A stretch of DNA of 64,000 nt, taken from contig CM059621.1 in NCBI GenBank assembly GCA_030435675.1, positions 4,650,001 to 4,714,000 of the forward strand, given 5' to 3'. Both the position numbers and the translations under genes were made by a program. The DNA comes from Steinernema hermaphroditum (lineage: Eukaryota > Nematoda > Chromadorea > Rhabditida > Steinernematidae). Shown here one piece after another: positions 34,023 through 46,525 of this stretch. The stretch's first letter is position 1. The number at the start of each line of letters is the position of its first letter. A model generated the notes under the pieces. The model saw nothing but the letters and a program-made list of their open reading frames with translations. It was not told the origin of the DNA and searched no databases.

Positions 34023-36046
34023 AAAAGCTAACTTCCGTATAGGCGCAGGCGATGGAACGGGATCCATTTTTCGGTTTGGCGTGTACTTTGGAGCATGTTT
34101 GACTGTTTCCACATGTATGTGTTACGGTATTCATTGGACGCGTAGCGGTATGGCAAACGAATTTACAACGAATTTACGAATTCAAAGTTTAGGGGATATC
34201 TGAAACGTGTTACATGGCCATAATGGCTCAAAACAAAGAAGTGTCCACAAAGTGTTTTAAAGCTATTCGAACTGGAGATCTCTGTAGCCTTTTTGGGAGC
34301 TATTAGGCTCACTGTGATTGCATTTATGGAAAACACATCTTAACTTTAAAAGTCTACCAGAACTGAAGTCATTAACGTTTAACTGTCTTTGCTGGAATTC
34401 ATCAATTCCATCTCGCTGCTTTATCCGGACTTTCATTGAAATAAGTGAATGTTCTTTCGACATTTTTCTTTGAAATACTAATTGAGAATTCTAGGTGCAC
34501 TTGGACATGAATGAGACCATTTCAAAATTAAAGCAATAAGCGTTCAGCCGATCGGCTCTCGGATTTTAGCGAACTTGAAATATCCCGAAAGGTTCGTTAA
34601 GTATTCCATGTCCCCGATTCTATGATGATTCATTCATGTGAGTTCTAAGAATTCCCAATACTTCACAAAAGGTCGAAAGTCGATTTGCACGGCAATTTTT
34701 TCTTTAAAGAGCGGCTCCGCCAAAAGACTTCCTTATTGAAACGGAGACCTCCCCTGGTCGCGATTTGCAGAATGCGAGCGATAACCTTCTTCCCCTAGTT
34801 CCAATCGTCTCCCGTGGCTTCGTCTTCACCGTCGTCTACACTTCGCTGATCGAAATTCGCCGGGGGCTCCATTAGTCGCTCAAAAAACCCCATTCGATTT
34901 CCATTTGCGCGCACTCATCTCCGTTTTGCGATAAGCAGCACAGGGGCGGCGACGTGATTGTACGATATGAATTTTTGCTATTTTCCGCTGGACGTTCGCT
35001 CGCCTACTGTCTTCTTCCGCACTCACTAACAAGTCGACTCTGTTTTGTTCAGCCACCGTAACCCGGCCGATTCCGAGTGATCGATTCCGAGTACACTTTT
35101 CGAGTAGATGTTTTTCGCGGATCCCCCCGTCCGACTCGCCTCCGGCGTGCACTTTCGCGACGCAGACGCAACCCAGTTTTCGTTTTGTCGACGTCGCGCT
35201 CTGCAGTACACACATCAAACACGCGCGCACCCCTCGAATCGCCCATTTTTTGGCGTTTCCGATCGATGCGAATGCACTTTTACACTCGCGGCGACGTTCG
35301 TTTGCTTAGTTCGTTCGGTCGTTCGCCGCCGTCGAGAAGTCGCCGGGAGTGTGGGACGGCGAATCCGGAATGGACGCGGAGGAGTGCATGCGGAGTTTTT
35401 GGAGTGGATTAATGAGGGATAAGCTGAGTGAGAACGACGACCGAGTGACGTGGTGCAATTATCTATAAATTAGCCGAACCTCTAAAGGACATGGTTATTA
35501 TTTAGGTGGATTGTGGATAGCCTTATTTCGGGTACTCATTGGTTTTCGTTACTGTGTAGTAAAAATGGAGGGAGTTATACAGCACAACTGACTTGCAATT
35601 CAATTGGTCGCAAGGTATTGTCAATGAAGTAACTGAAAGGTTTGTCGGCAATCTGTTATATAACCGAAGATTAAAAAGATTTGATTAAAGACTTCATCGT
35701 TCTGAAGACTTGCACTTTTAAATGTATCATTAGCGCTCTTAGTTTCAAAGTCCATTTAAGGGAACCAGTTAATTTAGCTGAGAATAAATTTTCATTTGAA
35801 AGTTTATGGAGAACAGAGTATAGAAAGTGTTGTAATCTTCAAAATAAATATAAGTGCCAGTAAATAACTGCACTCGCTTCGCCACTCGCCAATTCACATA
35901 CAAATAGACTTACGGGTGTAAAGTCTGAGGCGTAATATCCATCGAGTCTGAGACTCAAATGAGTTCGAGTGCCAATTCGATGCCCAAATGCCGATTGAGT
36001 CCGAGTTTAGAGTCCAAGCCAACCAGTATAGGGGCCAACGAATTCG

Positions 36047-36342
36047 TTTCCGGATCAGGGTTGTGCGGAACAATGCGTCTGGTCGGAATCGGAAGAAACG
36101 GCTCGAGGCGGGTTCGAATCCACCCTGAGAACAAACATTTTTATCATCGGTTTAAGACAGTCATTTTATTAACATAGTTTTTCTTTTGACATAAATAGAC
36201 AGAAGAAAAACTTCGCGACTAGTATCAAATGAAAATGACTGAAGATAAAAATGTCAGTCCTCAGGGTGGATTCGAACCCGCCTCGAGCCGTTTCTTCCGA
36301 TTCCGACCACACGCATTGTTCGGCACAACCCTGTTCCGGATA
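36047..36342. mobile_element. Long inverted repeat (foldback) with tRNA-like B boxes
   Basis: The left arm (about 36047-36166) and right arm (about 36228-36342) are reverse complements with only scattered differences. They are separated by about 60 bp that itself contains an AGTTTTTCTT/AAGAAAAACT hairpin. Each arm carries GGCGGGTTCGAATCCACC, which contains a perfect Pol III B box GGTTCGAATCC. About 40 bp upstream is TGGTCGGAATCGG, similar to an A box. The T-arm stem is imperfect, so these are not functional tRNA genes. The element could fold into a hairpin of more than 100 bp. Confidence 0.8.
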
Positions 36343-38804
36343 CCTCGGCATCTCTGGTCCGAGATATAATAACACATTTTTCCGATATATTTCAAAGGGC
36401 TTGGTCAAGATGAGCTTTACATGAGAAAAAAATTCATATTTCTTGTTAAGACCCACAATCAATACATATACAGTATGAGCATAAATCGTATCACGAGCAT
36501 AGCAGGCAGCAATAGCGGTACAATATTTACCGATTGAAAAATATGACCGGGTAGAAACTAGGATGATAAACACCTATCGTATAACCGTTCTTGGTGGGTG
36601 TTTTTTTTCACTTATCGCAACTTAATTACCGTTCCGCCTGCACGCAAAAACACAGAGTGCAGCTGGAGGCGCTGACATTTTGGATTCCTTTTATGTCTTT
36701 GACCTTCTTCAGGGTCATTTTCATACGTAAACAGCGCGATTACCCAACCGGCTAGAAAATCATCATTGTGTCCTGACACCGATCTCTGTACCTCCCACCT
36801 TCTCTTATGACAAAATCCACATTTTTCTTCGTACTGATATACAGTATGTGATTCAGTGTAGAGTCAAATCTAACCTTTATTTTTTTAGTTCTGTGTACTT
36901 GCACTTATATTGTGACCGACGTAGGTTGCACAGCTATTTAAAGCTCATATAAAATAAATACGCACCTAGATCTATGTATAGTTCGTTCTCTAAATGATTT
37001 ATATGATTACTGTGGCTTCAGCTGTGAAACGTTCGTCGGCCTCTTTCCGCTTGAGGTTGTCCAATAGAAGTAAAAGATGGAAGGAGATGATTGTTTTTGT
37101 GGCCAGATTGTACTCTGGAGGGGGCATTTAAGCATACTAGAGAGGCCATTCTATGTTCAAAACAGAACAACCGTGAGAGAAACTTCATTTTCTCTCGCCG
37201 TTATATGGCCTTTTCGTGGTTTAAATGAACTTGGATCATATACATAATATCCGTCTACGTTCCAGTTAGCCGTGTACTTGAATGGTTGGCCAATCGGTTT
37301 CGTTTACAAACTTTTCGTCGCTTTTCACATTGCATAGTTTATTTCTGATCCGTACCGTTAAACCGCAATCAAGACAAAAGTGGAGTGTTTCAAATCTAGG
37401 TATGAGTCTCCCCCATCGTGAGCTTTATCCCTTTAGATATCTATTTTCGAAATGTCTACTTCTGAGCGAGATTTCTCGACTCGACATACTCGACAGACTT
37501 TTAGACCGCACAAAAGACCAAACTGTCGCCTCCCACCCCCTCCTCCCTCTCCTTGACTAAAATGTTTACAGATGCACACCCACAACCCTTTAGTCACGTT
37601 TTTGCCCTTTCCACTCACCCTATTGATCTGTTCCGCTTACCTACCGTATACCTGTTTTCTTTTTTGATCCACAAAACACACTCCGGCGATTGAGTCGCTC
37701 TCCACCCACCTCCACCCAACGATCGTAAACAGAAACGAGACTCTCCCACTTCTTCTCCCATTTCGTTTGACTCTGAACTCTCGAGTTCACTCATCAAAGG
37801 CCTATTTTCACAGCGGCGCGCTTTCAGACGGGCACTTCGTAAAAACGAGTGTCCTTTCGCGTTGTTTTCGCGTTCGCCCTTTCCCTGATCTAATGTTATT
37901 GGCGGTCGGACGGCGAATTTTCGTTTCGGGAGCCCGCGGTATTTGCCGAAATGTCCTTTAACGCGATTAGCCTCGGCGAACACAGGAAGGAGAAGGGGAA
38001 GAAGAGGAAGATGGATGTGGAAAGAATGACAAAGGACAGTTGGATTACGGTGGCCTGGGGTGCGAACCGCTTGTTGAGAGCGCTGTTTACTGCGTCGCAC
38101 TCGTTGGGGTGTTATGTACACACATGTATCTATCTGTCTATCAGGGGTAATGTTTATTGTTTTACGGGATTTAGGGCGTAGGGTCTGGGGAGTATTTTTT
38201 TCTAAGTAATACAAATTTCACTCTAATGGGAGCGAACTTACTTTTCTCCATCTATTTTTTTCTTGTCATGAGCCGTGTATAAACGCAGCTGGATATTTTT
38301 TATTTACTGTATTCTGTTTGAAAGGGAAGTGCTGACTTGTTCGATTGGATTTCTACGTGCCGATTCCATATGAGGGTGCTGCTAAAAGGCTAAACCTTCG
38401 GTTTCGGAAGGAAAGTTTGATCGCCGACCTGTATTCATTTTTACTTATGTTTCACAAGTCAGTTGCTATGAGCTCATATGAGTTTTCCGTGAGTTTCACA
38501 AGTCATTTTCTTCTTGCTACGATACGCTACGATAGTTGGAGAGATTTCTCCGTCTAAAAAGCACTTTTTGATCGATAGAATAGGTAGATCAGCTCTATTG
38601 TCAGGTTCCGGCACACCGTTGATCATTGAAACGTCATAGAAGGGATATACTCAGAAGGAAAGACACATTTAGTGAAGTTTAGTGCCAGGAAAAGTGCCTT
38701 TCCTTGCCCATATGACGTGAGGATGCAACGAACACCTCGCTGAATGATTTCGTGATCGTGTCGTACTCGATCGGCCGAGGAAGCGCCGCTTTTTGGAGTT
38801 CGGA

Positions 38805-38880
38805 CTGCACAGGGCGGCACTGAACCGTCCCCGAGTGATTCGAAATCAAACGAAATCTATGAGCCACACAGACAGTTCAT
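38805..38880 (-). repeat. tRNA-like remnant of the 3'-tRNA repeat family
   Basis: The reverse complement reads CTGTCTGTGTGGCTCAT, the same words that end the repeats at 10.8 and 31.3 kb. It then reads CACTCGGGGACGGTTCAGTGCC, where GGTTCAGTGCC is a degraded B box. The upstream body is barely recognisable (ATGAACTGTC only). Confidence 0.5.
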
Positions 38881-41800
38881 GGATCCTACACCTTAACTGC
38901 GAGGCCGCGAAGCCTTCTTTTTTGTTTGTTGGGTTAGGCGTGAATAAAAGCGATTCTATGAGCACGAGTTTGGGGCGCCTAGATAGTCCACTCACGTTTT
39001 TATGTTCTATGCCAATCGCAGAATCATTTTCACTGGGGAATCGCTCTTATTTTGCCGTCAACTCTTTCAAAACCGTTTTCAAACGGCCCTTACGACCACA
39101 TGACGTGGTCTCATAGATCAATTCCCATTTGGCACCTATTATTAGTTCAGTTGCAAGTGCATAGGACGAACCACCTTAAACGCGTTCGTGAGAGCAAACG
39201 CCCAATTACACGCGTTCTTCAGCAGGTGTTCGTGTGCAAGGTGTATGGTGCTCAGCACGCTGCGCAAAAACGTTCCACCATGAGCACATCTGAGCATGGC
39301 TCCAAATATTTGGATGGACTAAATGGATTTAGAACTATTTTCCGTTTTTTTTCTGAATGCGTCATCAATATCTTGGCCAGGATTTGCTCTATTTTAAGAA
39401 CTTGCTGCAACGATCATCAAAGTGCAACCACACTTCCAAAGTACATCTTTGCCGTTCGTGAGCTGGCCTCAGGATTGTATTCTGAAGCGCACGCAAACGT
39501 TCTCGGTCTTTCGTGCCGACTTGTTCTCTGAACAATTTTGTAGTTCCTCATTAAAATGTCGCCTGCGTAAAACATTGTAACTTAAAACATTTTTTTGTGA
39601 TTTTTTTTTTGAGACTTGATTTAAAAATCTAGAGCTTCTTGGACAAAAAACAATCTCTACTTTTTTATGTATGTACCTCCACGCGAAGCAGTTGTCCTTT
39701 TAACACACTATTCAACGAGTTGTATGTTCACATCGTGATCATCCTTCTTCGACTGCTTAGATTTCTCGACACTTTGATGGCTTGCCAACCCGTGACATTT
39801 TCTCTTACCGTAAACCACTTCTCACTGTACTATTCGAGGGCATCTGGCATGGGAACATTCCGAAGTTTCCGCCGTAGATCGAGCTTTTAGTGAGCGTTAA
39901 CGACAAAAGTAATATTTGTTGTGAGTCATAATTAGTGCACAGCAAGTGGGAGAAGACAACTTTAATCAGACAACTTACGTGCCAGCTCTTGTTTTCGATC
40001 GATTGCCGATGACTGTGCACTTCTAATCCGTCCACAGGCAACGCGATTATACTTTGACTACTGGTGTTCGATTATAAACAAAAGAGTCCATCATTTCTCC
40101 AGTTGACATAGCACTTTTGAGATAGGAAATTTGAATGGTTTTCTTTTTCGAATACCGTCTTGAAGTTTGACCTACTGTCATATAGAACTTGATTGCCGAC
40201 GTTATTTCCTTTTTTATGACTATCTTCATTATTCACTTTTCCAACATACCAGCAAGAGAAAACAAAAAACGGGAGCTGACAAACTTCCTAACTCTTTTTT
40301 CAGGTTCAATTTTATGGAGGGCTTAAAGAAGTATGCTGTGATAATGAGGATTTGTTAGCTGCTCCATCCTCTACCCCTTTTTTCGTACCTTTCTGTATCT
40401 GATGTTCTCAAATTTTATTTTTTCATATCGAATTGTTCATCTAGCAATCCCTAAAATTGCCCATTTCACGAATTTTCGGCAACATCCCTCTAGATTCCCA
40501 ACCTGGACCGTCCGTCTCCGCATCTCAAATCTATCATTTCCATTTCCTGTTTCTGCAAAACGCCGCCGCCACCGGCGTTCGCCCACCGCCTCCAGCGCCC
40601 CTTCGGTGTCCTCGGTGACCTTGAATTGCCCACGGCGTCAGCCAACGTGGAGCGCCGGCGTCATCGCGCGCGCAAAATAGAATCGCCGCGGCGACTTTTT
40701 TGTGTTTGCCGCGAGCTGGAGAGGCCACGCGTTGTTCGCGATATGCACCAGCCGGCGGAGAAGCGAGCGGGTGGTGTTCGGAACGGCCGGCACCCGCTGG
40801 TACCGTTTTGTTTCTCGCCCCTTCGGCGTCCTTTTTTCGTCACTTCTCCACACACGCACAACATAAGCAAGCAGTCGGGAGTGGCGGCAAGGAACGCAGA
40901 GACGCTGCATGGAGGAGGGCGAAAGAAAGGGCGAAGTGGGGAGAACGCGGCGACGAAACACGAAGCGCGTGTGGCTTTTTGTCGACACCCCGAGGGCAGA
41001 GAACACGCGGAGAATGTGCGCCCCGACTCGCACTCCGAGCACTTTGCAGCCGGGGACCCAATTGTTTTATTGCTGTTTTTTGGAAACAATGCAATCGATG
41101 CTCGATCTTCAAGTGGATCGTTTTGTTTTTTTCGCCTTTTGGTGATTGAACGTCTATCGGCGACCTTCACGGAGACTCAATTGGGAACCCCCCACTCAAG
41201 CTATCAACGAGTAATGGGTAGCTGATATTAGAATATTACGCGATTACAAAAATTTCATGCATGCTTCAATTCGTCAGCTTATAGAGTTGTATTAACAAGC
41301 ATAAGATCATATACGATCAAGATAAGCAAGGATATTTTTAAAGATCTAAGCGGGAGCCAATATTGGCGATCGGAAATGTCATGATGGCCATATTGTCCAA
41401 AAATTTCGGTGAATCGGCAATGAACGTTGACTCCAAGGTTCTCGATCCGTTGACCGTATTGATCTGCTCCTTTTATGTATAATTTACCGATAGAATTTAG
41501 ATAAGGAAAGTGCAAGTTACGAATAAAAGATGCCCTTTTTGTATCGTCAGACATCCAGAGCAACGATAAGACATGGACTACACCGTACTCACTACTTGTG
41601 GCCTCTGCCATGACAGTGGCATCGGAGTTGACGGTTGTGATCCCTTTAGTTTACGCGTGCTAGGAGGAGGTTGGATTCGGGTGAAGGTACTGGGTGATGG
41701 GGCACAACGAACGTAGAGAGAGCCTGATAGCCAGCCTCATGCAAACTGAAACTCAAAGTGATTGGCATGGAGACATAGTAGCTACATCTAAAGAGTGTCA

Positions 41801-43094
41801 TAATACTGACTAATATGATACATGTAGTTTACTCTATCTAAACTTATATTAGTTTACAATTTGATTCATTTATTAAAATTTTATTTAATTTTTATTAAAA
41901 ATTGATTCATCTATCAAACATTCTTCACTCTTAACTTCACAAAACATCTATATGTTAGGCAATATTCATCGCTGCTTCCTACTTTTTTCCTGTAGTTTCG
42001 AGATATTGAGATATCTCTTCTCTTTAGCCATATTCTGCACGTCCTGCTTTCGAATTCTGTCGTCATCTTGGTTCAGGATTTGCAACACGTTCGCTGTTTT
42101 ATGTATAACTGTTTACGTCTTTACTTGCGCTCATTCCACATGTTCACTGTCAACCACGTAAATCCAAATTAACTGGTACTACTAATTCCAAAAACAGCAA
42201 AGACAAAAGTTCCCACGCACAAATTCTGTTTGGGTACTTGTGCCAAGGCGGCATTTATTTATAGACATTCTCCGCCTATGCAATATACAACTAAATATCA
42301 ATTTCAGAACCTACTTCCAGCAAGATGTTTTCAGCGTGATACCTTAGTTTTTTCTTCGATTTTGATCATACCTTGTAGACTATTAATACGTTTCCACGTT
42401 CCAGCTCCTATTACACCTTTATGGTTCTCTGATCCAACAAACCCTTAGGAATAAAACATTTTTGTGGTATGTTTCCATTCGCCAAAGCATTCTCCTTTCA
42501 AAAACTGCAAAACCGATTGTCCTTCTCCCCGTTCGCACGTCCTTCTCCGCGCACGTTTGTTTAGAGAATCGATAATGCGATGCTTGTTCTTGTGGCAAAG
42601 AGCAAAAATTTGTTGCAAGCCGCGTTCTCAATTTCCTCCTTCTCCGCAGACTCTTAAGTGCTTCAGAGCGTTTTCTGCAAAAACGAACTCGCTTTGTCCT
42701 TTTATTGATCGCCGCTTCTCTTCGAACGCCAGCCATGTTCCAAGTTTTAGGGCAAACATGCATTCTTGGCCCTGTACGTTTTTTAATGTTTCCATCGTAT
42801 AAGCCATCTGTGGACTGAAAACGGAATTTTTGACGAAATTTTAAATGGTTATTTTGTTGAAGAATATGAGCACAAGCACTACCGTACACTTTGTGGGGTT
42901 ACGTGATTATCCAGATTGGTATTGTTTCATCCACGTAGTTGACAGAAATTTGATAGGTCTAGTAAATCCCACAATTGCAATATAGCCAAAAAGCTGTAAT
43001 AGTTGAGTCTTTACATATTAGACTCATCATGTACGAAAAAAATATTGAATTTGAGGATCAGATCGCTCTTTGATTTGTATCCAAACCTTCCTTC

Positions 43095-43462
43095 AGACCT
43101 TGACGACGTTCACTATTTTCCTTTTTGGTTCAATTGGAACATTTCTCGAACAGCAATCTCTCTTTTTTCATATTACTTCATTTTTCTTCTTAATTGCCTT
43201 GAAAAATGGATCTGTACGATGGCTTTGGGGTTACTTCTTTTTTTGCAGAGGCTGTTCATCCTGTTCATTTGTATTCGAACAGAGCTTCCTTGTTTTTAGG
43301 CGAATGAAACGGTTCCGCTTGACCGTCCAACGGCCTACGACCTTGATGACCCTCCGCATTTTCTTTTCCTGCTCTATTGGAACATTCGCTCGGTGTAAAG
43401 AATTTTCCACTTTTCTCCCTTTTTTCAGCCTCTTTATTGCCTTCAAAAATGGGTCTGTTCCC
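43095..43462 (+). repeat. Tandem duplication, two units about 240 bp apart
   Basis: Unit 1 (43095-43225) and unit 2 (43335-43462) share CTTGAYGACC/G, TTTTCYTTTTC/G, ATTGGAACATT, a CTTTTTTCA tract, ATTGCCTT and AAAAATGGRTCTGT, in order. Both are T-rich. Unit 1 reads hydrophobic in one frame, but the units are not both open in the same frame. Confidence 0.7.
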
Positions 43463-43800
43463 AAACGGCGTCCTCTCCTCTCCGATCTGTAAAGTATACT
43501 GTTTTTCATAATATCATTAACATAGGAGTATAACATAGAGAAATTAGGGTGGACAACGTGTTGTTGACCACGTGCTTTATTGGATTAGGGCGCTAAAAGG
43601 GAAGCGAGTGGGGGGAGAAGAAAGGACATGGATTGGAAGGGAAACTGGTTTGAGTGGAGATGCGAATGCGCAAGGGAGGGGAAAGGACATTAGTGAATGG
43701 GTCTATTGACGCTAAAAAAAACAGGCGACGGTACTTGTTTACAGTGATATAACAACTTTAACGGTTACGAAAGGTGTTTTTAAGAAAACGAAAAATATCG

Positions 43801-43872
43801 GCCCCCGGCGGGACTCGAACCCGCAATCTTCGGTTTAGGAGACCGACGCCTTCTCCGTTAGGCCACGGGGGC
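43801..43872 (-). tRNA. tRNA-Arg (anticodon CCU)
   Basis: On the minus strand the 72-base gene starts at 43872. The acceptor stem GCCCCCG/CGGGGGC pairs fully. The D arm GGCC..AAGGC has the A box TGGCCTAACGG. The anticodon stem TCGGT/ACCGA closes the loop CTCCTAA, with anticodon CCT (reads AGG, Arg). The T arm GCGGG-TTCGAGT-CCCGC contains a perfect B box GGTTCGAGTCC. There is no intron, and CCA is not encoded, as expected in eukaryotes. The discriminator base would be C, from the genomic G at 43800, which is unusual for Arg. No T-run terminator follows immediately on the minus strand; the nearest T-rich stretch is in 43780-43798. Confidence 0.96.
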
Positions 43873-46324
43873 ATACAAAGGTTAGGAGTTCGTGCACGTA
43901 TTTATACGCATTATGAAACGAGTATACTGATGGACAGCGTTTTTATTAGATTTTCGGAGAGGTTACGCGATATAAATTGTACCTGGTTCATTCAGAACAG
44001 CTAATTCGCTGAAACACTCTGGCACAGTGTGCCGCCATGGAAGTCGTGGTGGGAGCCTTTAACCGAAGAGTGTCTCGATCGCGGTCATGTTATTTGAATG
44101 ATGGTTAGGAAATTTAGGAAGGTGATCTAGTCTAGAAGAATCAGAAAAAACCTATCCATAAAACGTTTCTTTGAAAGGCTTACCACTTTTTCAATCTAAG
44201 ATAGGGCTTCTTATCCTTCTAGATTGTACAATAACTCTCAAGAGACCACTACTGAAACATCTAGTAATAGTGCCTCCTTTGAGTGCTTTAACACAATAAC
44301 AAAGATGGAACGACCTTCGTGCTTATCATTCATATCTGCCCTTACCACAGTGGGCAGCCAAATCTGCTACCACGGTCATAGATCATTTTACCAAAAGTTG
44401 CCCTTTCCCGCGTACTTTTATCGTTCCCTCCAATTCAACTAGTACACCCGTACGTCGCCCTTTTTCGGCTCAATCGGATTCTCCGTCCCCCTGGCGGCGT
44501 AAACAACAACTTTCCATTGTCCTCTTCCACGGCGACGATCGTAGAATTGCGCAGCGCGCCGGCATCCGCAACAATCCCTCCTCTGCAACAGCAGCATCCT
44601 CATCGTGCAGCCGGACGGCTCCAGGACGCGAACCCCCGGGCACCACCTGGTACGGAACGCACATATCTAACCACACGCCGCGGCGTCGCCGTTCCTCGCG
44701 CTCATTTTTTGAGCGCGACGAACAACAAACGACGACGCCCGTTCTTCGGCGCTGGTAATCCTTGAAATGCGCGCGGACGCACGAACTGCTCTTGGACTAT
44801 TGGTGGAAGAACGGACGAACGGACGAAGAAGAAGGGGAGGGGTGCACTCCGCGCGCGACGCGACGACATTTGATCGTCCGATTTTTCATCGTTCGCATAG
44901 TTTGGGATGGGGAGAAAAAAAGGGCTCGAGGGGGTGCTGTTCACTTCGCTCGTTCGCTTTTTTGTTTGCACACTTTGGATTGCTTGAGCTTGAATTCGAC
45001 GATTTCTTTACTTTTTTTTCATCCGTAGTGGTTGATCAAGAAGCCTTCTTCTTGCCGTGGAACGATACGGTACCAAATCATCATTGATCACGTTGCACAG
45101 CTGTGTCTTTTGCTTTTCATAACATGGATTGTGCTGAAGGCTCATACATTGTCTTTATACTAAAATCGGACAAAATCTCTCATATATGGGATGGTAACTT
45201 CAGTTAGACTGCCGTTGCAAGATTCAAGGGTGTTCTCGGGTTGTCTTTAACACCTGAAAATCTACAGTTCGTGGATGAAAAAGCATCCTCATAAACCATA
45301 ATATAGTTTTTTTCCTCATATACTACTTTCTTCGGCTACATGTGCTAAACAGTAGAAGTATTCCCGATTCAAGTATTGCATATGCATAGTGCTTATTTGG
45401 CCCAAAGCCACGGGTAGATGAAATGGGAAACTGTTCATTTGCCAACTTTACTGCACTGTAGCCCTGTCATTGTACTTAATAACAAAAACATTTCTTCATT
45501 TTGTATTATTTTCTATCATTTTTCACCCTTTTAGCCATAAAATGAGCGATAGAGGAGGTCTAATTCATTGAAGATCGGATCTTACATCCGTTATGTTTGA
45601 GTGACAGCCTAACGAGTCCGAAATGGCGATTGTACAGTGCTAGAGAACGTCGAAGTGTGCACCATTATAGTAAACCGTTTCATGAGCAATCGTAGAATAA
45701 AATAAATTACTATACACCGAAGCCGCAATCGGAACGTAATGATTCAGAAGGCTATACTGTTTTGATGTGTCATGTCCATGATTCAGTCCACGCTCCCATT
45801 TGCATGTGGATTCTAGTTTTTATTTTCGATTAACGCAAACATCGTAATTACCGGATTGTAAGTACTCGTAAATATGCAGCTCTGTGCTGAGCATGTTTAC
45901 ATGAGTTTTGCTCACAACAAGCGTAACTGCGTAGTATCTTGTCGCCTTGGGTTCGTTTTAACTCAGTTTTTGTGAGTTTCTTTGCGACTAGGATTGAAAC
46001 AGTAACGACGTTATCCACATCTGTAGTTCACCAACCTGGGCTGAATTTTGTCGGACTTCGAATACAAAGAAACTGCCATTGGAGCGTACAAGCCCCTTCT
46101 CCAACTACTAATTGTATTCCGTTTATTACCGCGATCGTCCTATTATTCGATTCACCGTGTCTATAGCGTGCTTCCTCGAATTTCAGTCATTTCATTCATT
46201 GAATCACCCTATTCACTTATGGGAATTTTTGAAACTCCGCTACCCAGAACGAGAAGCTGAGTTTAACCACCACACACCCCGTCGCTGTTCACCCCCTCCA
46301 ATCTACCTCGCATTCGCCTCCGAA
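43873..46324. other. Non-coding stretch with a GC-rich island at 44460-44960
   Basis: No supported exon. The island opens overlapping frames on both strands rich in Arg, Pro and Ala, without splice borders. It contains a GTAAACA word and clustered CG dinucleotides. The rest is AT-rich. Confidence 0.5.
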
Positions 46325-46525
46325 ATGAAAGTCGAGGAAGCCAACAGCGAGCTGCACCGGAGAAGCCACGCACCGCCGAAGCTGAGGCTGAAGGCCGCCG
46401 GACGAGCGTCGCTTCTGACCGTGCTGGAGGAGGCCGCGGCCAGGCAGTCGACGTCGGAGAAGAAGTCGGCTCCGAAGCGGGAGAGGGAACGGACGCCGAG
46501 CGATGACGAAGATGCGCAGTCGGAG
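46325..46525 (+). CDS. N-terminal exon of an unrecognised charged protein (partial)
   Basis: The ATG at 46325 opens 67 residues (MKVEEANSELHRR...DDEDAQSE) that end at a donor GTGGGT in phase 0. The codons are strongly GC-biased, unlike the flanks, and the residues are charged. A basic, Ala-rich segment (RLKAAGRASLLTVLEEAAARQ, about 21-41) is followed by EKKSAPKRERERTPSDDEDAQSE, which looks like a nuclear-localisation or casein-kinase-site region. The frame is open upstream as well, so an internal exon beginning near 46261 is possible. It may be an alternative first exon of the gene that starts at 28.5 kb, since both end in phase 0, or a separate gene running beyond 64000. I recognise no family. 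Confidence 0.5.

Larger units (their letters stand above)
29046..43800. other. Long non-coding stretch with GC-rich islands
   Basis: I find no convincing exon in nearly 15 kb. The most noticeable feature is a series of GC- and CpG-rich islands at about 30590-30870, 31920-32220, 34740-35410, 37680-38110 and 40550-41180 on an otherwise AT-rich background. Their frames are open on both strands because stops are rare there. One frame (32002-32205) begins MAAAKKCIKSASGDG and could be an alternative first exon, but nothing confirms it. Repeats within the stretch are listed separately. Confidence 0.5.

Noticed and set aside
36047..36342. Two functional tRNA genes in opposite orientation
   Set aside because: The B boxes are perfect, but the T-arm stem has mismatches and no acceptor stem or anticodon arm can be folded.
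37615..38214. 199-residue minus-strand frame
   Set aside because: It lies over a CpG-rich island where stops are rare, has no splice borders or domain, and its composition follows the DNA.
39052..39531. 159-residue plus-strand frame
   Set aside because: No recognisable domain, promoter or splice signals. The codon pattern is not distinct from its flanks, though it is the best of the unassigned frames in this area.
40626..41225. Overlapping long frames on both strands (up to 199 residues)
   Set aside because: Several mutually overlapping frames on opposite strands in a GC-rich island indicate composition rather than coding.
43774..44004. 76-residue frame over the tRNA gene
   Set aside because: It reads through the tRNA on the opposite strand. 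The tRNA explains the sequence.
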